Shown: positions 25,035-34,099 of the stretch, piece after piece
Layout: each line of letters starts with the position of its first letter
How positions within the stretch are numbered: position 1 is the stretch's first letter
Assembly: GCA_018303925.1 (NCBI GenBank)
Contig: JAGVXF010000011.1
Span: 10,563-61,963 of the forward strand
Direction: 5' to 3'
Length of the DNA: 51,401 bases
Source of the DNA: Candidatus Pacearchaeota archaeon
GTDB lineage: Archaea > Nanobdellota > Nanobdellia > Pacearchaeales > GW2011-AR1
Notes under the pieces: model-generated
What the model was told of the DNA's origin: nothing
The model's input: only the letters and a program-made list of their open reading frames with translations
Database searches by the model: none
Made by a program: the position numbers and the translations under genes

Positions 25035-25280
25035 ATGAAAAAGAAGTGGCACGTTTATATTCTTGAGTGCATGGATGGTTCATTTTATACAGGAATCACA
25101 AATGACATTAATTCGCGAATGAAAGCGCATGCAACAGGAAAGGGAAGTAAATATGTTTACAAAAAAGGTTTCAAAAGAATTCTTAAGGCAAAAGGGTGCA
25201 CGGACAAATCTGAAGCATGCAAATGTGAATATGAGATAAAACGCCTCCCACGAAGTGAGAAACTGGGATGGTTTAGTTAA
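25035..25280 (+). CDS. GIY-YIG domain nuclease-like protein
   Basis: The 81-residue protein has VYILECMDGSFYTGITNDI, carrying the Tyr...Tyr-x-Gly GIY-YIG signature in its UPF0213 variant. SRMKAHATGKGSKYVYKKG follows, and CEYEIKRLPRSEK contains the metal-binding Glu. The short single-domain form is widespread; some members are structure-specific endonucleases, but its substrate is unknown here. A TATA box is likely within the AT-rich 130 bases upstream. Confidence 0.88.
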   Translation: MKKKWHVYILECMDGSFYTGITNDINSRMKAHATGKGSKYVYKKGFKRILKAKGCTDKSEACKCEYEIKRLPRSEKLGWFS

Positions 25281-25340
25281 ATTTTATAAAAAATAATTTA
25301 GCCCCATAATTTATTTAAAACTGATTTATTTATCCCTTCT

Positions 25341-25928
25341 ATGTCTAATTTACCAATAACCCGCGCTCAAGCCATTGGAATCCTGAAATCCCAAAACCCT
25401 GAAGAGTTTGACTTAATTCATTACCTTATGTCTGAAGCCGTCATGAGGGAAGTTGCTCTTAAACTCGGTGAAGACCCTGATTATTACGGAATGCTTGGGC
25501 TCCTTCATGATGTTGACTGGACTCTTACAAAAAACGATGTTTCGTCCCACCTTACTAAAGCCCCTGAAATTTTGCGTGGGGCTGACTTTAATGAAGAGTT
25601 TATAGAAAATGTCCTTTCGCATGGATATGGATTTCCTGAATTGCCCGAGTTAAAAAATAAAGTGAGAAATAAAAAAATAGAATGGGTGCTTGCCTCTTCT
25701 GAAACTTTAACAGGATTAGTTTATGCTTATGCCCTAATGAGAGAAAAAAAGATAACGGACATGGAAGTTAAAGGATTGAAAAAAAAGTTCAGGGACAAAA
25801 CATTTGCCGCAGGATGCCGGAGAGAGATAATTGCAGAAATTGAAAAAGCGGGCCTCACACTTGATGAACTTTTTTTATGTTCTATTGAAGGAATTAAAAA
25901 AATAAAGGATGAAATTGGATTAGCGTAG
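25341..25928 (+). CDS. HD-domain phosphohydrolase family protein
   Basis: The 195-residue protein has a helical HD domain: EFDLIHYLMSEAVMREVA supplies an early His, and GLLHDVDWTLTK has the metal-binding HD pair (H56, D57). The later IENVLSHGYGFP and VLASSETLTGLVYAYAL fit HDIG-type predicted hydrolases that are common in archaea and bacteria. These likely hydrolyse nucleotides or other phosphoesters, but the substrate is unknown. A TTTAAAAC box about 25 bases before the ATG suggests a leaderless transcript. Confidence 0.85.
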   Translation: MSNLPITRAQAIGILKSQNPEEFDLIHYLMSEAVMREVALKLGEDPDYYGMLGLLHDVDWTLTKNDVSSHLTKAPEILRGADFNEEFIENVLSHGYGFPELPELKNKVRNKKIEWVLASSETLTGLVYAYALMREKKITDMEVKGLKKKFRDKTFAAGCRREIIAEIEKAGLTLDELFLCSIEGIKKIKDEIGLA

Positions 25929-26016
25929 AATAAGCCACCCAAAAATTTAAACTTTGTTTATGGGTATTCAATAGTTCTCCCAAAAATTTAATAAACATCT
26001 CTTTCCTAATTTTTTT

Positions 26017-26205
26017 ATGGGATTGGTTGTAAAATCAAATATAAAAGAGGCAGTAAAAAATCTTCAAAAAGAAAATGAAGAAGTGACTTCTGTTGCCGAG
26101 GAAATCGGAACTGCTCTTGAAATAAAAGTTGAGGAAATGCTGGGCAATGCAATAAAACGGGCAAAAGCAAACGGAAGGCGAACCCTTCAGGCTCGTGATC
26201 TGTAA
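26017..26205 (+). CDS. Short histone-fold protein lacking helix alpha3
   Basis: The 62-residue protein begins VVKSNIKEAVK (helix 1), has a long helix 2 region (EIGTALEIKVEEMLGNAIKRAKANG) and ends RRTLQARDL, where loop 2 and the start of helix 3 would be. Canonical archaeal histones such as HMfB continue about ten more residues through helix 3. The VKS-K-EFVKE start and RAKAN-RKT--DL end match the short bacterial Bd0055-type and face-to-face histones better than HMfB. It should dimerise and bind DNA but may not form the usual hypernucleosome. Confidence 0.85.
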   Translation: MGLVVKSNIKEAVKNLQKENEEVTSVAEEIGTALEIKVEEMLGNAIKRAKANGRRTLQARDL

Positions 26206-26222
26206 TTAACAAAAAATTAAAA

Positions 26223-26387
26223 ATGGCAAAATCAAAATTTCCAATTCTTGCATTTATCCTTTTAGTTTACTCGATTTTTTGGTTCTTAAACGAGCTCAAA
26301 ATTCTCATGATTGACATTCCATGGATTCCCGTGGTCTTGATAATTATTTCAATAGGGCTTATTTTCAATAGATTTAGTAATAAATAG
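26223..26387 (+). CDS. Small two-helix membrane protein, 54 aa
   Basis: The ATG at 26223 opens a 54-codon frame (MAKSKFPILAFILLVYSIFW at the start) with two hydrophobic helices, at about residues 6-21 and 32-48, separated by NELKILMIDIPW. It lies 17 bases after the histone stop and may share its transcript. The family is not recognised. The pattern of a charged start, two helices and a basic end (FNRFSNK) makes it credible as a real membrane protein. Confidence 0.55.
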   Translation: MAKSKFPILAFILLVYSIFWFLNELKILMIDIPWIPVVLIIISIGLIFNRFSNK

Positions 26388-26464
26388 TTCAAAATATATT
26401 TTAAAGAGAACGCCTTCTTTTTGGCAGGGAAATAATTTTTAACCTGCAACCCCTTTGTTATTTT

Positions 26465-26995
26465 ATGAAAAAGATAAAAAAAGAAGGAATTGAACTTATA
26501 AAAAAAGCCAACAGCCCTGAATATGAAATTTCCTGGGAAAATGGAATTCCAAAACCGAAGAAAAAAATCCAGATAAAAAAAGGACGAACATCACGGGCAA
26601 AAGGAGCAAGATTTGAATTAAAAGTAAGGCGGGATTTGGAAGAAAAAGGCAGGATAATCAGTAAATGGGGAAACAATGTTGACCTTGATGAAAGAAGATT
26701 AATAATTGCAAAAAGGAAGTTTAATCCTTTTACAAAATTCATGACAATTGGAACCGGATTTCCTGACTTTGTCTCGATTGCACATATTCACGACGGATTT
26801 TATAGTGTAATTGGTGTTGAAGTCAAAATTAACGGAATACTTTCAAAAGAAGAAAAAGAAAAATGCAAATGGTATTTAGAAAAAGAAATTTTTTCTGACA
26901 TTTGGATTGCAAAGGCAAAAAAGAATGGGAAAAAAACGGAAATTGAGTATATTGATTTCAAAGAGAAGTATATGAAAGAGACTAATAAACCTTAA
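26465..26995 (+). CDS. Hjc-like PD-(D/E)xK nuclease
   Basis: The 176-residue protein has the arrangement of archaeal Holliday-junction resolvases and related nucleases. RAKGARFELKVRRDLEEKG has the first Glu (E51). GTGFPDFVSI has the Asp (D101). VIGVEVKING has the ExK (E119, K121). A basic, possibly DNA-binding N-terminal extension (40 residues) precedes the core. The spacing between E51 and D101 is longer than in typical Hjc, so it might be a different PD-(D/E)xK enzyme. It is 25 bases upstream of a secreted helix-hairpin-helix protein. Confidence 0.78.
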   Translation: MKKIKKEGIELIKKANSPEYEISWENGIPKPKKKIQIKKGRTSRAKGARFELKVRRDLEEKGRIISKWGNNVDLDERRLIIAKRKFNPFTKFMTIGTGFPDFVSIAHIHDGFYSVIGVEVKINGILSKEEKEKCKWYLEKEIFSDIWIAKAKKNGKKTEIEYIDFKEKYMKETNKP

Positions 26996-27019
26996 AAGTT
27001 TTCATTTTCTAAAAATTCA

Positions 27020-27565
27020 ATGAAAAGAATAGTTTTAATCCTGCTTTTCTTAGTTTTTGTGAATTTTACCTACGCTTCATGCGAGAGCGGACAAATTAAT
27101 ATAAACAGCGCATCAATTGAAGAACTTGATAAACTTGATGGGATTGGTCCTGTAAAAGCACAGGCTATAATTGATGCAAGGCCGTTTGATTCTATTGATG
27201 AAATTATAGATGTCAATGGAATCGGGGAAGTAACACTGCAAAAAATAAAAGACCAGGGGCTTGCATGTGTAAACAATGAAGGGAAAGAAGAAGATTCAAA
27301 AGATAATGATAAAAACAATAAAAACGATGATAACAGAACATATTACAACTTTACTCTTCTTAATGACCCTGTTAAAAATATAACTTACATTGAGGAAAAC
27401 AAAACTCCTATTTATTTGACTCCAAAAAGTATAAAAACCTACGACTCCCAGGAAGAAAAAGGAAGCGCAGATTACATAAAATACTTTTTGATTGCGTTTT
27501 GTGTTTTTCTCGGACTCCTTTACCTAATAAAGCCTAAAAAAAAGAAAAATGAGTTTCAAAATTGA
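27020..27565 (+). CDS. Secreted membrane-anchored helix-hairpin-helix protein (ComEA-like domain)
   Basis: The 181-residue protein has a signal peptide (about 1-19), then ININSASIEELDKLDGIG and IGEVTLQKIKDQG, a double helix-hairpin-helix (residues 25-77) like the DNA-binding part of ComEA. An acidic/Asn-rich linker follows, then a C-terminal membrane helix near residues 153-170 with a basic tail. The protein would therefore present a DNA-binding unit outside the cell. ComEA in bacteria binds incoming DNA during uptake; whether this archaeal protein does is unknown. It overlaps the next gene by 17 bases. Confidence 0.8.
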   Translation: MKRIVLILLFLVFVNFTYASCESGQININSASIEELDKLDGIGPVKAQAIIDARPFDSIDEIIDVNGIGEVTLQKIKDQGLACVNNEGKEEDSKDNDKNNKNDDNRTYYNFTLLNDPVKNITYIEENKTPIYLTPKSIKTYDSQEEKGSADYIKYFLIAFCVFLGLLYLIKPKKKKNEFQN

Positions 27566-28058
27566 AAAAATTACGGCACTGATGATTATAGAAGTTCTTG
27601 GAAGGCCTGAGAGTTACTTAAAAGAAACACTTGAGAGCCTTATTAAGCAAATAAACGAGGAAAAAGGAGTGAAATTAAATACTAAAAAAATTAATGAACC
27701 TCATCATGTAAAAGAAGAAAAAGATTTGTTTACTTCATTTGCTGAAATTGAAGTTGAAGTTGAAAGCCCCGCAATTCTCCCTGTTCTTGTATTCAAATAT
27801 ATGCCATCCCATATAGAAGTTATAGAACCCGAAAACTTTATTTTCAAAAATCTTGATTTTGGTGAAATGTTAAATGAGATCACAAGGAGACTTCATAAAT
27901 ATGAAGAACTCGTGAGAATTATGCAGATTCAAATGCAAAAGCAAGACAAAGCCGATCCCCAAAGTACCTCCATTGAAAAAAATGCTGAACAACCTGAAAA
28001 TAAAAAAGAGAATTCAAAAAAAAATAAGGAAAAAACTCCAAAGAAAAGCAAAAAATAG
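27549..28058 (+). CDS. Hypothetical protein with lysine-rich tail, 169 aa
   Basis: I do not recognise a named family. The core of about 120 residues is alpha/beta (FKIEKITALMIIEVLGRPE at the start; LVFKYMPSHIEVIEPENF in the middle) followed by a helix with YEELVRIMQIQMQKQ, and a disordered tail of Lys, Glu and Asn ending KKSKK. It is soluble-looking. It overlaps the end of the helix-hairpin-helix gene by 17 bases, so the two are probably translationally coupled. It is convergent with the surface protein gene at 28061. Confidence 0.6.
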   Translation: MSFKIEKITALMIIEVLGRPESYLKETLESLIKQINEEKGVKLNTKKINEPHHVKEEKDLFTSFAEIEVEVESPAILPVLVFKYMPSHIEVIEPENFIFKNLDFGEMLNEITRRLHKYEELVRIMQIQMQKQDKADPQSTSIEKNAEQPENKKENSKKNKEKTPKKSKK

Positions 28059-28060
28059 TT

Positions 28061-29188
28061 TTAAAGAAATCTTCTTCCAAACCTTGAGGGAATTCTTCTT
28101 GTTCTTCTAAACTTAAACATAAAAAACCATATAAAAAACAAAACAGCGGCTCCCAGAATTATCCAGCCAACTGTTCCCCAAATCCCGGAATCTGAATCTT
28201 TAGCAACGCAGTTTCCGTTGCAGCATTGGGCATCTTTTGCACTTACAAGAGCTCCTTCGCACTTTTCATCGTCGTTGCAAATCTTAAACTTAAGTTCTGA
28301 ACATGTTTTAAGGCTTAAAGTTCCATTTGAATTGTTATTAATTATTGTTATATTTGTGTAATTATTGGAAGTTTTGTTTGTTTCATTATTCCCGAATAAA
28401 ATATCCCAAAAATCCTGATTTGATTCATTTGTTTCATTTTGAACTGAATTGTTTTTATCATTATTTGTATTTCCAAATAAAATATCCCAGAAGCTTGGGG
28501 AATTTTCATTTGTTTCGTTTTGGGTGGATTCATTTTCAGGCTCAACTGTCCCGTTATAGGGAGGCGGAGGAACCCCATCAAAAGTAGAATAAACTAAAAC
28601 TGAATAAGAGTCAGTTCCATTTGTAAAAATAATATTTTCAAAACCTCTGGAGGGGGTTAAGAGTGTGACATTTTTTTTCTCTCCAGGATTGAGGATTACA
28701 TTTCCAAAGGTACTTTCCTCAGGTCCATAAGACACGCTTATTTTATTGTCAAAGTTTAAACTCTGAATGGTAAGGTTATATGAAGATTTGTTTAAAACTG
28801 AAAACGCCGGAGAAACCGTAGCAAATACTTTTTTATCCGGAATTTCAAAGTTTGCGCCGAAGTCTTCATTTACCCACTGATTTCCATTGTAATAAGTAGC
28901 ACCTTTTACAACAATTGAATAATTTGAAGGAGTTCTGTCGGGTGAAATTGTAAAATAAACAAAATAATCCCCTTCGATTTCCTCAAGTGAAAAAACCCCG
29001 AAAGAAACCGCATTTGGGCCCCTGTAAAAATATATATTTGACTTTGCAAGAGGATTGTAAAATGTTCCTGAAATTCTTGCAATAAAATTTTCACCGCGTG
29101 AATAGTCTGCCTTTGTTTCAACTGCAGCTGATGAAACAAAACTTAAAGTCAGAAGTAAAAAAATAAATGCAAACATTACTTTTTTCAT
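28061..29188 (-). CDS. Surface protein with signal peptide, Asn/Thr-rich stalk and C-terminal anchor
   Basis: The 375-residue protein has a signal peptide (about 1-20), an Ig-like beta-rich domain to about residue 205, then a low-complexity stretch with two near copies of FWDILFGN separated by Asn/Thr-rich linkers that contain many N-x-S/T sequons. A cysteine-rich patch follows (CSELKFKICNDDEKC and AQCCNGNC), then a membrane helix (about 338-358) and a strongly basic tail with Arg pairs (RRTRR, RFGRR). The topology places the domain outside. Function unknown; likely glycosylated. Confidence 0.8.
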   Translation of the reverse strand: MKKVMFAFIFLLLTLSFVSSAAVETKADYSRGENFIARISGTFYNPLAKSNIYFYRGPNAVSFGVFSLEEIEGDYFVYFTISPDRTPSNYSIVVKGATYYNGNQWVNEDFGANFEIPDKKVFATVSPAFSVLNKSSYNLTIQSLNFDNKISVSYGPEESTFGNVILNPGEKKNVTLLTPSRGFENIIFTNGTDSYSVLVYSTFDGVPPPPYNGTVEPENESTQNETNENSPSFWDILFGNTNNDKNNSVQNETNESNQDFWDILFGNNETNKTSNNYTNITIINNNSNGTLSLKTCSELKFKICNDDEKCEGALVSAKDAQCCNGNCVAKDSDSGIWGTVGWIILGAAVLFFIWFFMFKFRRTRRIPSRFGRRFL

Positions 29189-29247
29189 AATTAAATTAGA
29201 TTATCCAATCTTTTAAAGATTTCTTAATTTTTTGGAAACAATAAAAT

Positions 29248-31549
29248 TTATTTCCCAATCTCTTTTAGTTTCTTCAAAACTTCGTCAAGTTCTTTGGGAG
29301 ACTTTGGCTTTGGAATAGGCCGCCTTTCAGGGGGTCTTTCCTGGGGAATTATTTTCCTTTGAATGGGTGCGCCTATCCTTGGATTTCTGTCGTAAGATGG
29401 AGGGAATCTTGGAGGAAACCCGGGTCCTCTTCCTGGAAATATACCTCCTCCGCCGCTTCTTCTTGCTTTTGATTTTTGTATAAACTCTTTTATTTTATCT
29501 CTGTAAAGAATTCCAACGACAACAATTATTACAAGTGCAAACAAAACCCATATCCACCAATAACTTCCATTAGCAGAAGGATTATCATCTGACTCCATGC
29601 AACAAAAATACGCTGGGTTGCTACAAGTGTAAGCGCTGTCAGGAGAATAACCTTCCGCACACGATGAAGAACATATGCCTAAATTGTCTTCACATGTTGC
29701 CCCGACAGTTCGAGTTTCACAAGTTCCGGGGGTAAGGCAGCACGTCTGATCATGAAACAAATCATCTGTAGAAATACTATTTCCCCCTGAACAAAATTGA
29801 TTATCTGAGCAAATTATTCCATTTAATCTTGAACAAGTTATTTTTTCTGTAGCAATGTCACAACACTTTTGGATTCCGGGGCAGTCATCATAACCTGGAA
29901 CAAATGAACCAGTACATGCTGATGAGAAAGTACAGGTGTAACCTGCAAGTTCACATTCAGTCTCATTGTTATTTGAAGGAGTTGTATCACAGCAAACCTG
30001 CCCGCTTGAGCAAGTCCCTTCAGTGTTCAAGGTTCCTGAACATGTTCCTTCAGGAACACAAGTGTCTCCAAGTTCAGAGCATGTAATTTCATCGTCGTCG
30101 GGAGGTGCAGGATTACAGCAAATATCTGCTCCTGAACAGACGTATGAAGACTCAATTGTCCCGTTACAAAAAGTTCCTGCTGATATACAGTCAAAACCAG
30201 CCTGAGCGCATGTAATATTTCCTATATTGTTTGTCAGGCAGGCCCCTTCTAAACAGCCATCTGTGCACAATACATCTATAGAAGAACTTCTGTTATCTGC
30301 TTTACAAAAGTATTCAGTCAAAGTTCTGTTAGTGCAAAAGTCAGTTCCATTAACAATATTGTTAACAGTCACGCTTCCAGAAACGTTCCATATCTGACCT
30401 CCGTCAGAATCAAAACATGAATGAAATTCGGGAGGAAGCGGGTGGTTATCCCTTGGCCACAAGGAGTATAATAAAAAGCCGTTTGAAACAATATTGTTGT
30501 TATCCCAGCAGCCGTTGGGCTGTTGAATCCCAAAGAGCCAGTTTTTGGCATTTTGCTTTTCTGTTAAACTGTTATCCCCCTGAAAAGGAAGAAGCGCAAG
30601 AGCGGAGTCATAATATTTTCCTCTTGAAATTTCCCAGTACTTATGAAAAATTATTCTGTTTAGAAGTTCTGTTTTGAATTCAAGATTATTTGTCAAGATG
30701 TATAAAAAGGGCTCCGGGAAAAAATTCTTATTGTTTGATGAAAGAGTCTCAAGATAAGGCAAAAAGTCTGAAACGCTTTGCCCGACGGTGTCAAGAACAA
30801 AAGAAGCCCAAAGACTCCCAAGATAATCGCATTTTCCTGCCGAAATAAAGCAATATGAAGTTACGCTTTCCGTTGTTATTCCTCCTGCCGAACTCTGAAC
30901 ATAATCAAGTACATGAAAAGTCGGAGAATTTTTTTCACGGTAAAGAACTGTTGAAATAAAATCCCCGTCGTCGCCGGAATTTTGCGCGTCGCAGGATATC
31001 TGAAATTCACGGTCATAGCAACCCGGAGAAATACTAAACCAGTAATTGTTGTTTGCTCTTGTCAAACAGCTTCCTGCATCCTTATCTATTTTTTTGTCGC
31101 TTCCTATATTAATCACGTAATCTGTAAGAGATAAAGAAGAATCCGGATTTGTTTCGTAAGTAATCTGACAGGTTATAGCATCTTCGCTGTCAATTTCCAA
31201 AAACCAGTCTAAGTCTGTTGAAACCCCTTTTTGTGCCAAAAGCCACTCCTGTGAAGCCGTTGTGTTTGCCCCGACGCTGTCCAATGCAAGAACTACTTTT
31301 GAGGTCATTTCAATATCACATACTGAGCCTCCTTTATTTTCAGGCCAGCAGGAAGATGGGCTTGACAGAAAGAAGAGAGAATATTTTTTCTTCCGTGCTT
31401 AAGACTGAACAGGGTTTAGTCGTGTTAATAAGGTTTTCAACGCAAGTGTAAGCCTTCTGAACGTTTGCGGTCTCATCTGCAAGAACCCCTGCAACTGCAA
31501 AAACTGAAATTAAAAATAAGACAGCAAATACGCACCCCTCTTTTCTCAT
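29248..31549 (-). pseudogene. Large cysteine-rich secreted protein, split by a frameshift near its signal peptide
   Basis: The main frame (29248-31308 from its first ATG) gives 686 residues. Upstream at 31340-31549 a second frame gives a signal peptide (KEGCVFAVLFLISVFAVAG) and CVENLINTTKPCSVLSTEE before a stop. Removing one A from the run of six at 31384-31389 joins them as EEKYSLFFLSSPSSCWPENK. The protein has a helical region with a QQPNGCWDN motif (262-270) like alpha-toroid repeats, five disulfide-rich modules ending in CC (about 366-570), a membrane helix at 583-602, and a proline-rich basic tail. It may be intact with an assembly error, or inactivated. Confidence 0.78.
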
Positions 31550-31627
31550 GATTAAATTACATCAATAGTCCTTTTAAATATTTCTTAATTTTACAGCATA
31601 TTTTGGAAGATGGTACAGAACAAAAAA

Positions 31628-33169
31628 TCAATTGTTTTTTTTACCCTCCCTCAAATTTTTTTTAAGGACATAGTTCACTGGATTTTTCATTTTAAACTCT
31701 TCAGATGTTGGAAGAATCCCTATTCCCCTGTAATAGTCTTTATCAAAATTTGGAGGGGGAATTATTTTATGATTATAACTCCAGCTCAACTGCGAAGTTA
31801 TGTAACCTGCTTTGAGGGGAACCTCGTTTTTATCGTTCCATTCATAAATCCTTTTTTCAAGATCCTCCTTTTGCAATCCCACACTCCTGAAAAAATTTAT
31901 CAAAATAAAAAGAGCCCTTTTTCTTCCGTCTTTGACTCCCTCAAGTATTTTTATTATTGATGGGGGAAATTGTAAATCTGTAAGATTTTCAATTTTTACA
32001 GGCCTGAAGTTTTCATATTTTCCTCCAATGCGTTTTTCAGATTCTCTGTCTATTCCGGCGCTTTTTGCCCAGTCAAGAGCCTGCATAACAAATTCTGCCG
32101 CCTCGTTTTCTTTAACTTCGGGTATGAAATTTTTTATTTTAATCCTCAGAGGGTCAGCATCTTTAAACTCAAAATTTTCAAGGTCTTTTTCGTCTATAAC
32201 AACACTCACAAGAGAAGTTTTTTCGTGAAGGGAGTATGGCATCCTGAATAAATGCCGTGGAGAAACCAAAATCAAATCAAGTCCCATAAGAGAATAAATA
32301 TCCTTTTCTTCATGCGAAAAGTTTTCGGGATTTTTGATTGAATCAAGTTTGCACCTTCCACATTCAATAAATCTTTTAAGGGGCTTAAAGCTCATTTCAC
32401 TTTTACACTTGTAGCACTTCGGAATTTTTCCTTTTGTCCCTATCTTAAATTTTTTTGTTTCAAAAACCTGGCACTTCTCACACCTGAATTCAACAAACCT
32501 GTACGTCTCTGCAAATTCACCGCATGTCCTGCAAAGAAATCCTGTTTTAAGGCTTCCTTCAAGCTCCTTTTCATATTCATTGGGAAGAATTGATTTTAAA
32601 ATCGGGGCAGAATAATTTTTTGTGTATGCAATTAACTTTCTTGGAACTTCAGGAAAAAGATTTTTTATTTCAATCCCGTTTATTGATTTTGGAAAAGCCT
32701 TCCAGGGAAGGAAAATATGAAATCCCTTGTTGCCCGAAAATTTCAGCCCAACATTTTTTATCCCATGTTGCCTGAAAGTTTCAATTATTGCCCTTGCTGC
32801 AAGCTTTGAATATTTTATCCCCTGAGAGCAGTCAATATCAATTAACAAATCCCAGCCTATTCTAATGTCATCAGCATCCTTTTTTCCCATTCCGGTTTCA
32901 ATTTTAAGCGGGTCTTCCCAAAGTTCTTCAGAAGAATGAAAAGAGGTTGCGCCTTTTTTTGCAAGGCTAAAAACATCCCCTTTAAACTGAAAAGTGTCGG
33001 GCCTCTTCCCAAAACCTTCATAGTACCTTGGCGAAATTTCCCTGTTTTTTGAAAACTCAAAAATTGCCTTTTGCACATCCAGCCTTGAATAATACATCTG
33101 AGTAATTTTTCTTATCTTTTTTTCTTTGGGGCCGGGGGGCTCCCTTTCAGACCTTTGCAAATTTTCCAT
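31628..33169 (-). CDS. priS: Single-chain DNA primase (PriS catalytic domain with PriL-like C-terminus)
   Basis: The start at 33169 is chosen because a palindromic TATA box lies at 33214-33225. Near the N-terminus are LLIDIDCS (the D-x-D metal motif) and FSGNKGFHIFLPW (the SGxxGxHI motif), both from archaeal/eukaryotic PriS. Zinc-ribbon-like CxxC pairs follow (CRTCGEF, CEKC, CYKCKSE, CGRCKL). After about residue 410 the sequence FPPSIIKILEGVKDGRKRAL resembles the PriL C-terminal domain, but the Cys of PPC is replaced by Ser and the Fe-S cysteines are not seen. A fused primase of this kind is known from Nanoarchaeum. It primes DNA replication. Confidence 0.85.
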   Translation of the reverse strand: MENLQRSEREPPGPKEKKIRKITQMYYSRLDVQKAIFEFSKNREISPRYYEGFGKRPDTFQFKGDVFSLAKKGATSFHSSEELWEDPLKIETGMGKKDADDIRIGWDLLIDIDCSQGIKYSKLAARAIIETFRQHGIKNVGLKFSGNKGFHIFLPWKAFPKSINGIEIKNLFPEVPRKLIAYTKNYSAPILKSILPNEYEKELEGSLKTGFLCRTCGEFAETYRFVEFRCEKCQVFETKKFKIGTKGKIPKCYKCKSEMSFKPLKRFIECGRCKLDSIKNPENFSHEEKDIYSLMGLDLILVSPRHLFRMPYSLHEKTSLVSVVIDEKDLENFEFKDADPLRIKIKNFIPEVKENEAAEFVMQALDWAKSAGIDRESEKRIGGKYENFRPVKIENLTDLQFPPSIIKILEGVKDGRKRALFILINFFRSVGLQKEDLEKRIYEWNDKNEVPLKAGYITSQLSWSYNHKIIPPPNFDKDYYRGIGILPTSEEFKMKNPVNYVLKKNLREGKKNN

Positions 33170-33213
33170 CAAAACTTTTCCGCCTTTTCCATTAAAAAAC
33201 AAGGTGTTGAAAG

Positions 33214-33225
33214 ATTTATATAAAT
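33214..33225 (-). promoter_or_regulatory. TATA box for the primase gene
   Basis: ATTTATATAAAT is a perfect palindrome centred about 50 bases before the ATG at 33169. The start site would fall near 33192, leaving a leader of about 23 bases; this supports 33169 over the non-ATG start at 33202. Confidence 0.5.
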
Positions 33226-33370
33226 TTGTTTTGAGGAGAAATTCCTCTAAAATTAGGGGGAATTAATAAAGGCTAATCACAAAACACTGAAAAGATTATT
33301 TTAAAAAAATCCCTTCACCATCCCAAATAACTATCAAAATACTTAAAAAAGGAACCATACTTGAATTAAT

Positions 33371-34099
33371 ATGAAATTAAAAATTGACAATCCTGCACTT
33401 TTTACAAAAGCAATAGAATTGATTTCGGACTTAGTCCTTGAAGTAAGAATAAAAATAAATGAATTCGGACTTTCCGTCGTAGCAATTGACCCCGGAAACA
33501 TTTCAATGGTTTCACTGAAAATTCCAAAAAGCGCATTTAGCCAGTTTGAATCAGGAAATGATGTCCTGGGGGTAAACCTTGAAAACCTTAAAAAAATTTT
33601 GAAGAGGGTCTCAAAAACAGCCTCACTTATTTTAGAAAAAAAGGAAAATTATCTTGAGATAAAAATTGAAGACAAAATAAATCGTTTATTTACCCTTAAC
33701 TTAATTGAAGTTGAAAGAGAAGACAAAGAATTTCCGGAGCACCTTGAATTTTCATCAAAGATTATTATGAATTCCCAGGATTTAATTGATTCAATTGAAG
33801 ACTGCCTTGTTGTTTCGGATGCCTGCTCCTTTATAATTAAGGAGGGTAAATTCATAATTGAGTCAAAGGAAACAAACTCGGCAAGGACCGAATTTTCATC
33901 TGATGAAGCAAAGATTGATGCCGAAGACTGCCATGTCAGGTACAGCCTTGAGTATCTTCAGAAATTCACGAAAGCGGGAAAACAGTTTCCCGAAACAATT
34001 TTAAAATTTGCGGAAGACCATCCGTTAAGAATTGACTTTATTTCCGAGCACTTGAACCTTAGTTTTCTTCTTGCTCCGAGAGTTGAGACTGAAGATTAG
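33371..34099 (+). CDS. pcn: DNA polymerase sliding clamp (PCNA)
   Basis: The 242-residue protein has the two-domain PCNA fold, including FTKAIELISDLVLEVRIKIN, SVVAIDPGNISMVSLKIPKS, the interdomain region, and RYSLEYLQKFTKAGKQFPET. The tail ends SFLLAPRVETED, like other archaeal clamps that have APR(V/I)E before the end. It forms a trimeric ring that holds the polymerase on DNA. It lies divergent from the primase gene, making a small replication locus. A TATA-like TACTTAAAA is about 28 bases before the ATG. Confidence 0.95.
   Translation: MKLKIDNPALFTKAIELISDLVLEVRIKINEFGLSVVAIDPGNISMVSLKIPKSAFSQFESGNDVLGVNLENLKKILKRVSKTASLILEKKENYLEIKIEDKINRLFTLNLIEVEREDKEFPEHLEFSSKIIMNSQDLIDSIEDCLVVSDACSFIIKEGKFIIESKETNSARTEFSSDEAKIDAEDCHVRYSLEYLQKFTKAGKQFPETILKFAEDHPLRIDFISEHLNLSFLLAPRVETED

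Noticed and set aside
28345-28587. Overlapping frames within the 28061-29188 gene on both strands
   Set aside because: They follow from the low-complexity Asn/Thr-rich segment and have no independent start signals.
27020-31308. PGF- or PEF-CTERM sorting signals at the C-termini of surface proteins
   Set aside because: The tripeptides are not present before the membrane helices; the basic tails alone are not enough.
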